Below are positions 7,236 through 14,186 of a stretch of DNA of 14,186 nt, one piece after another. Below the pieces are notes generated by a model. That model was not told where the DNA came from. It worked only from the letters and a program-made list of their open reading frames with translations, and ran no database searches. This DNA comes from Acidobacteriota bacterium (GTDB lineage: Bacteria > Acidobacteriota > Vicinamibacteria > Marinacidobacterales > SMYC01): assembly GCA_029263435.1 (NCBI GenBank), contig JAJCXL010000170.1, positions 1 to 14,186 on the forward strand. The letters run 5' to 3'. Each line of letters opens with the position of its first letter. Position 1 is the stretch's first letter. Position numbers and translations under genes: made by a program.

Positions 7236-8591
7236 CTACGCGCTACGCGCGATGTAGTCGCGGAGGGCATCCATGACGCGCGGCGCGAGAACCAAGGTCG
7301 ACACCATCGTCGGGATCGCCATGATGGCAAAGAATCCGTCGGCGAAACTGATCACCGCTTCAATCGATGAGACCGAAGCGACGACGATGAAACCGACGAA
7401 GAAGTAGTTGTACTTCTGTTGATGTTCCGCGCCGACCAGAAACGCGAAGCACTTCGCCCCGTAATACGAGTAGCTGAACAAGCTGGTCACGCTGAAGCAC
7501 GCCACGCACACGACCAGCACGTAGGATCCGATGCCGGGCATCGCCGCATTGAACGCATTCGCGGTGAGCGTCACGCCGTTATCCGAGCTCGTCTGCCAAA
7601 CCCCGGTCATGAGAATGACGAGCGCAGTACAAGTGCACACGATCATCGTGTCGATGACAGGTCCCGTCATGGCGACGAAGCCTTCTCTGATGGGCTCGTC
7701 CGTCTTCGCCGCGCCGTGGGCGAGGGGCGCGGTGCCGAGGCCCGCTTCATTCGAGAACGCGGCTCGGCGAATGCCGGTGACGATCACCGTGCCCACGACG
7801 CCGCCCGCCACGGCGTCTCCGGTGAACGCGTCCGTGAAGATGAGCGCGAAGTAGCGCGGTACATCGGTCCAGTTCACGAGAATGACCCACAGCGTGCATA
7901 GCATGTAGAGCACGACCATCGCCGGCACGACCCGGGAAGCGACCTCGGCGATGCGGGTAATGCCCCCGAGGATGACCGTCGCTGCGAGCCCAGCCAGAAT
8001 AACGCCGGCGATGAGGTCGAAGCGAAAGTGGTCCGCGCCCACCCAGCCCCGCGGGACGAACACGACATCGCGGACCACTTGGACGAGCTGGTTGGGGTTG
8101 AGCAGCGGCAAGCAGCCGATCGCGCCGGCCACGGCGAACACATAGGCGAGGGGTCGGTACGCCGGTCCCAACGCTTCGGTAATGACGTACATCGGCCCGC
8201 CTTGGAGACGCCCGAGGCTATCGCGTCCCCGATACATCACCGCGAGGGTGCAGCTGAAGAACTTCGTCGCGATGCCGAACAAGGCGCACACCCACATCCA
8301 GAAGATCGCACCGGGACCACCAATGGTGATCGAGACTGCCACTCCAGAAATATTGCCGGCCCCAATCGTTGCGGACAGCGCGCTCACGAGCGCTTGAAAA
8401 TGAGTGATGTCGCCCGGCTGATTCGGATCGTCGTAGCGTCCGCGCAGAATCTCGATGGCGTGAGCGAGAAAACGAAACGGAATGAAGCGCGAATAAAGGA
8501 GCAGCGCTGCGCCCCCACCGATGATCAGATAGAGCATGTACGACCACAGGAGGTTCGCGATATCGACGAGGTAGGATTCTATAGCGTTCAA
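7236..8591 (-). CDS. Sodium:alanine/glycine symporter, AGCS family
   Basis: A 451-residue polytopic inner-membrane protein, the usual length for the AGCS family, with about 10-11 hydrophobic segments. Diagnostic motifs are TIGAGNISG (75-83), followed by GGPGAIFWMW, and AAFSNEAGLGTAPLAHGAA (277-295). The family couples Na+ (or H+) to uptake of alanine, glycine and related small neutral amino acids, including D-alanine in some members. The best start is a TTG at 8591, which gives the normal N-terminus (NAIESYLVDIANLLWSYML), but no clear Shine-Dalgarno precedes it, so expression may depend on the small gene 37 bp upstream. It lies in the unit transcribed away from acdS. Because ACC resembles a small neutral amino acid, ACC uptake is possible but unproven. 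It ends convergently with the PQQ operon. Confidence 0.92.
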   Translation of the reverse strand: MNAIESYLVDIANLLWSYMLYLIIGGGAALLLYSRFIPFRFLAHAIEILRGRYDDPNQPGDITHFQALVSALSATIGAGNISGVAVSITIGGPGAIFWMWVCALFGIATKFFSCTLAVMYRGRDSLGRLQGGPMYVITEALGPAYRPLAYVFAVAGAIGCLPLLNPNQLVQVVRDVVFVPRGWVGADHFRFDLIAGVILAGLAATVILGGITRIAEVASRVVPAMVVLYMLCTLWVILVNWTDVPRYFALIFTDAFTGDAVAGGVVGTVIVTGIRRAAFSNEAGLGTAPLAHGAAKTDEPIREGFVAMTGPVIDTMIVCTCTALVILMTGVWQTSSDNGVTLTANAFNAAMPGIGSYVLVVCVACFSVTSLFSYSYYGAKCFAFLVGAEHQQKYNYFFVGFIVVASVSSIEAVISFADGFFAIMAIPTMVSTLVLAPRVMDALRDYIARSA

Positions 8592-8628
8592 GAGAATCAG
8601 GCTGGCAGAGCGCGGCTTTCGTTGCTCG

Positions 8629-8880
8629 TTACACGCCGTCTACTTTCGAAGCGACATGCGCGGCGGCATTCGCGGACCAATCTCCCTCTCCCGTGGCTTC
8701 GCTCAGCCATCCGGTGAGCTCCGTCGGGGACGCGAAGTCACCCAGTCGGCCGATGACGAAAGCGGCATACCAGCCCGCCCATTGCTCGTCGCGGGAGCCT
8801 TTCAGGAAGTTCGATTCGTAGTCGTGATGAGCGCTACCGGCGTCGCCGAGCGTTTTGGTTAGCTCTTGTTTGGTGGGCAT
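8629..8880 (-). CDS. Small uncharacterised soluble protein (83 aa)
   Basis: I do not recognise a named family. The frame runs from ATG 8880 to TAA at 8629-8631 and encodes 83 residues, MPTKQELTKTLGDAGSAHHD through HVASKVDGV. It is acidic overall, has no signal peptide or membrane segment, and has a Trp-rich middle (RDEQWAGWYAAFVIGRLGDF) followed by an amphipathic tail. AAGGAA lies about 6 nt before the ATG on the complement, supporting this start over a longer in-frame extension that runs backwards through acdS. It is divergent from acdS across a 66-bp spacer with a palindrome and is followed after 37 bp by the AGCS symporter gene. Codon use matches its neighbours. A small accessory, ligand-binding or protein-interaction role is possible, but nothing in the sequence sets one. 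Confidence 0.72.
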   Translation of the reverse strand: MPTKQELTKTLGDAGSAHHDYESNFLKGSRDEQWAGWYAAFVIGRLGDFASPTELTGWLSEATGEGDWSANAAAHVASKVDGV

Positions 8881-8905
8881 CGTGGTTCCTTTCGTTCGGT
8901 ATCGC

Positions 8906-8925
8906 TTCGATCGTATACGATCGAA
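8906..8925. promoter_or_regulatory. Perfect 20-bp palindrome, probable operator of the divergent promoter
   Basis: TTCGATCGTATACGATCGAA is identical to its own reverse complement. It lies in the centre of the 66-bp spacer, 21 bp from the acdS ATG (8947) and 25 bp from the small-gene ATG (8880). The core CGTATACG resembles operators of FCD-type GntR regulators, which often have a GTATAC centre. A second inverted pair, TTCGTTCG (8891-8898) and CGAACGAA (8922-8929), overlaps it. TATACG within the palindrome (8914-8919) could serve as a -10 with a weak TTCGTT (8891-8896) 17 bp upstream. The position fits a repressor controlling both directions. No regulator gene is in the window. Confidence 0.6.
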
Positions 8926-8946
8926 CGAAGGGACAAGAGGGAGGCG

Positions 8947-9954
8947 ATGGGCATCGAAGCATTCGAGAGGTATCCGTTGTTGTTCGGACCGTCGCCGGTC
9001 CATCCCATGCGCCGGCTGAGTGAGCACCTCGGCGGCAACGTCGAGATCTGGGCTAAGAGAGAAGATTGCAACTCCGGCATCGCGTTCGGAGGCAACAAAG
9101 TCCGCAAGCTGGAATACCTCCTTCCGGACGCGATCGCGAAAGGGTGCGACACGCTGGTGTCGATTGGCGGCGTTCAGTCCAATCACACGCGCCAAGTCAC
9201 TGGTGTGGCTGCATATGTCGGGATGAAGGCCGTCACGGTTCAAGAGGCGTGGGTCGATTGGCCGGATCCGAGCTACGACAAGGTCGGCAACGTCCAGCTG
9301 ACACGGATTCTCGGGGGTGACGTTCGCTTCGACGAGGCCGGTTTCGACATCGGCGTTCGAGACAGCTGGCAGCGAGCACTCCGATCCGTCGAAGAGGCGG
9401 GCGGGATCCCCTACCCGATTCCGGCCGGAGCTTCCGACCACCCTCTCGGCGGCTTGGGATTCGCGAATTGGGCGTTCGAGGTCGCGGAGCAAGAAAAAGC
9501 ACTCGGCGTGTTCTTCGACACCATCATCGTATGCACAGTGACCGGCTCCACCCACGCCGGAATGATCGCTGGATTCGCTCTCGAAGGAAGCGCTCGCCGC
9601 GTGATCGGAATCGACGCCTCCGCGACCCTAGACAAGACACGGGAGCAAGTTCTTCGGATCGCGACCCAAACCGCGAAGAGTATCGGCCTGGATCGTCCGC
9701 TACGGGAGGACGAGCTCACCCTCGTCGACGGATATAGCGCCGGCGTCTACGGGGTTCCGAACGAGCAAACCATCGACGCGATCCACACCTGCGCCCGTCT
9801 CGAGGGAGTGCTCACCGACCCCGTCTATGAGGGAAAGTCCATGGCTGGCCTCATCGGTCTGATCGACGCTGGGGAGATCCCCGCGGGAGCCAGAGTTCTC
9901 TATGCGCACCTCGGGGGGCAACCCGTGCTCTCGGCCTACGCCGGCGCCTTCTAG
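8947..9954 (+). CDS. acdS: 1-aminocyclopropane-1-carboxylate (ACC) deaminase
   Basis: A 335-residue PLP enzyme that converts ACC to 2-oxobutyrate and ammonia in the cytoplasm; in plant-associated bacteria this lowers plant ethylene. The match to known AcdS runs over the whole length without numbering shifts: AKREDCNSGIAFGGNKVRKL with PLP-binding Lys51, SIGGVQSN with Ser78-Asn79, VTGST (198-202), DPVYEGKSM with Tyr294-Glu295, and YAHLGG with Leu322. Glu295 and Leu322 are the residues that separate true ACC deaminases from D-cysteine desulfhydrases, so the call is ACC deaminase. One difference is His80 where the Pseudomonas enzyme has Gln80. The ATG at 8947 follows AGAGGGAGG (8936-8944); an in-frame start at 8866 would overlap the divergent gene and the palindrome and is rejected. 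The usual Lrp-type partner gene acdR is not adjacent. Confidence 0.95.
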   Translation: MGIEAFERYPLLFGPSPVHPMRRLSEHLGGNVEIWAKREDCNSGIAFGGNKVRKLEYLLPDAIAKGCDTLVSIGGVQSNHTRQVTGVAAYVGMKAVTVQEAWVDWPDPSYDKVGNVQLTRILGGDVRFDEAGFDIGVRDSWQRALRSVEEAGGIPYPIPAGASDHPLGGLGFANWAFEVAEQEKALGVFFDTIIVCTVTGSTHAGMIAGFALEGSARRVIGIDASATLDKTREQVLRIATQTAKSIGLDRPLREDELTLVDGYSAGVYGVPNEQTIDAIHTCARLEGVLTDPVYEGKSMAGLIGLIDAGEIPAGARVLYAHLGGQPVLSAYAGAF

Positions 9955-9960
9955 ACCCAT

Positions 9961-10008
9961 CGCCCATCGCCGAACTTCCATCGAAACGATAGCGTCGGGC
10001 GTCTTTTT
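9961..10008 (+). terminator. Weak candidate terminator after acdS
   Basis: CGCCC (9961-9965) can pair with GGGCG (9997-10001), enclosing a small internal hairpin (ATCG-AAA-CGAT, 9980-9990). A run of five T follows at 10004-10008. The stem is short and the loop long, so this is weak. Confidence 0.22.
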
Positions 10009-10020
10009 GCGGCCCTGGTT

Positions 10021-10056
10021 GTTAACCTCGCGTTAAATCGACCCCTTTTGACCCCT
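10021..10056. promoter_or_regulatory. Tandem direct repeats upstream of the efflux operon
   Basis: Two GTTAA units start at 10021 and 10032, 11 bp apart. Two GACCCCT units start at 10040 and 10050, 10 bp apart. Spacing of about one helical turn is how OmpR/PhoB-type response regulators bind, so this may be a control site for the RND operon starting at 10141. TTGACC at 10048-10053 could be a -35, but no convincing -10 follows. The rest of the 186-bp spacer shows only the adaptor ribosome-binding site, GAGGAA at 10130-10135. Confidence 0.3.
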
Positions 10057-10140
10057 CCCTCGGCGGTCGAGTGAAAGAAACCACCCTCGCTGAGCGTCCT
10101 TGATGCGTACGATGGAAATCGCTTCGACTGAGGAAATCGC

Positions 10141-11300
10141 ATGACTCGAAAACGCTTGTTTCTCGCCGGGATGGGACTCTTCGTAGCCCTCATCGGCTAC
10201 CGATTATTCGAGGAGCTCGGCTCCTCGGAAGCCGCTGCCGCCGCGCGACCGGGCGGAGCCCGCGCGCAGCTCGTCGACGCGTCGTCACCGGAGCTCTCTA
10301 CGTTGCGGGAGCGCGTGGCTCTCGTCGGCTCCCTTCGCGCCAAGCGTCAGGTGGAAGTGACCCCGAAGTTCTCCGGGCGCGTGATCGATATTCTCGTCGA
10401 CCGCGGTGACCGCGTGCGAGCGGGCCAAGTCCTCGCGCGCATGGAAGATGACGAGCTCAAACAACAGGTGCGTCGTGCCGAGGCCCAGCTAGAGCTCGCG
10501 CATGCGTCTCTCGCCCAACGCGAGGCGGAGCTCGACAATGTGCGCGCGGAGCTGACGCGCACCAGAAACCTCGCTGCCGACGGCGTCGTCTCGTCTCAGC
10601 AGCTACAACAGTCCGAGACCACCGAGCGCGTTTCCATCGCCCAATCGAATGTCGCGCGAGCCTCGGTTAGCCAAGCGGAAGCCGAGCTTCAAGAGCTACG
10701 GATTCGGCTCAGTCAAACCGAGGTCGTCTCTCCTTCGAACGGAGTGGTGGGGCAACGGTATCTGGATCCCGGCGCGGTGGTCTCCACCACGACCCCGATC
10801 GTGCTCATTCTGGAGATGTCGACGATGGTGATCGTCGTGAACGTGCCCGAGCGAGAGTTCAACAAGATCGAAGTCGGAAACGTCGCCGCGGTGCTCGTCG
10901 ACGCGTTCGCGGGGCAAAAGTTCGAAGGGCACGTCGCTCGCATCTCTCCACTTCTCGATGCGCAGACCCGCACCGCGCCGGTGGAGATCGAGCTCGATAA
11001 TCCGGAACTTCGGCTGAAAGCCGAGATGTTCGCGCGGGTGGATCTGAATCTCATGACGGAGCGCGAAGCGCTACTCGTCCCACGAGAGGCTCTCGTCTAT
11101 CGAAACGCCCAGCCGGGTGTCTTCGTCGTCGAATCCGACACCGCGATGTTTCGGACTGTCACTCCCGGCGTCACCGAGGAGACTCGCATCGAGGTCGTCG
11201 CCGGCCTGACCGGGGACGATGTCGTCGTGGGGCGAGGCGCGAACTTACTCAAGAGCGGAGATGCCGTCCGAGTTGCCTCCGCGGAGAAAGAGGCCCAACG

Positions 11301-11304
<4 letters not shown>
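10141..11304 (+). CDS. RND efflux periplasmic adaptor subunit (HlyD/MFP family)
   Basis: A 387-residue membrane fusion protein that links an RND inner-membrane pump to an outer-membrane channel. Residues 6-21 form an N-terminal membrane anchor or uncleaved signal; no lipobox Cys is present. A first lipoyl half (about 70-100, with TPKFSGRVIDILVDRGDRV) is followed by a helical hairpin of about 100-192, rich in Gln/Glu/Ala heptads. The second lipoyl half (SPSNGVVGQRYLDPGAVV) comes next, then a beta-barrel (about 225-305) and a membrane-proximal domain. GAGGAA at 10130-10135 precedes the ATG. Its stop overlaps the pump's ATG as ATGA (11301-11304), the usual coupled arrangement. The substrate cannot be told. 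No TolC-type gene is seen before the window ends. Confidence 0.93.

Positions 11305-14186
<2,882 letters not shown>

Noticed and set aside
7229..7260. Short repeated CTACGCG/GCGCTACGCGC at the convergent ends of the PQQ and symporter genes
   Set aside because: The arms leave too small a loop for a hairpin, there is no T-run, and most of the repeat is symporter coding sequence, so a terminator cannot be supported.
8028..8717. 229-codon plus-strand frame opposite the AGCS symporter
   Set aside because: Its composition is that of an antisense shadow (His/Arg/Asp-rich), and the minus-strand transporter motifs are clear.
8881..9555. In-frame N-terminal extension of the 83-aa gene running back through acdS to 9555
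   Set aside because: The extension is antisense to the acdS coding region. The ATG at 8880 has AAGGAA upstream and falls just outside the palindrome.

Overview
The window reads as a chromosomal segment of a Gram-negative bacterium with GC-rich, uniform codon use. No RNA gene, insertion sequence, phage gene or CRISPR array was seen. Several products are secreted to the periplasm, and the right end carries an RND efflux pump, which implies an outer membrane. A secreted HpcH/HpaI-type aldolase, a penicillin-acylase-family hydrolase, a diheme cytochrome c of the planctomycete/acidobacterial type and a periplasmic PQQ dehydrogenase together suggest an uncultured Acidobacteriota-like soil or marine lineage. 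That placement is an inference from gene content only and is weak.

Layout. (1) Positions 1-2225, minus strand: a two-gene coupled unit. A secreted HpcH/HpaI-like aldolase overlaps by 4 bp a secreted YVTN beta-propeller protein. The propeller is fused to the beginning of a second domain that looks like the TraB/TIKI/EreA-like group, and this gene runs off the left edge. (2) 2226-2384: a 159-bp divergent promoter region. (3) 2385-7228, plus strand: a compact operon with gaps of 3 and 2 bp. It encodes a penicillin-acylase-family Ntn-hydrolase, a diheme cytochrome c and a PQQ-dependent alcohol dehydrogenase, all with signal peptides. The simplest reading is a periplasmic pathway in which the acylase cleaves an amide, the quinoprotein oxidises an alcohol, and the cytochrome takes the electrons. 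(4) 7236-8880, minus strand: a Na+:alanine/glycine (AGCS) symporter preceded by an 83-residue uncharacterised protein gene, convergent with the PQQ operon. (5) 8881-8946: a 66-bp divergent control region centred on a perfect 20-bp palindrome. (6) 8947-9954, plus strand: a 1-aminocyclopropane-1-carboxylate (ACC) deaminase gene, acdS, with its key active-site residues intact. (7) 10141-14186, plus strand: an RND efflux adaptor and inner-membrane pump overlapping by ATGA. The pump gene is cut by the right edge.

The acylase-cytochrome-quinoprotein operon, the propeller/TraB-like fusion, and the acdS-small gene-AGCS divergon with its palindrome are the parts most worth following up. Several very long open frames antisense to these genes (up to 983 codons) are treated as GC-rich shadows.
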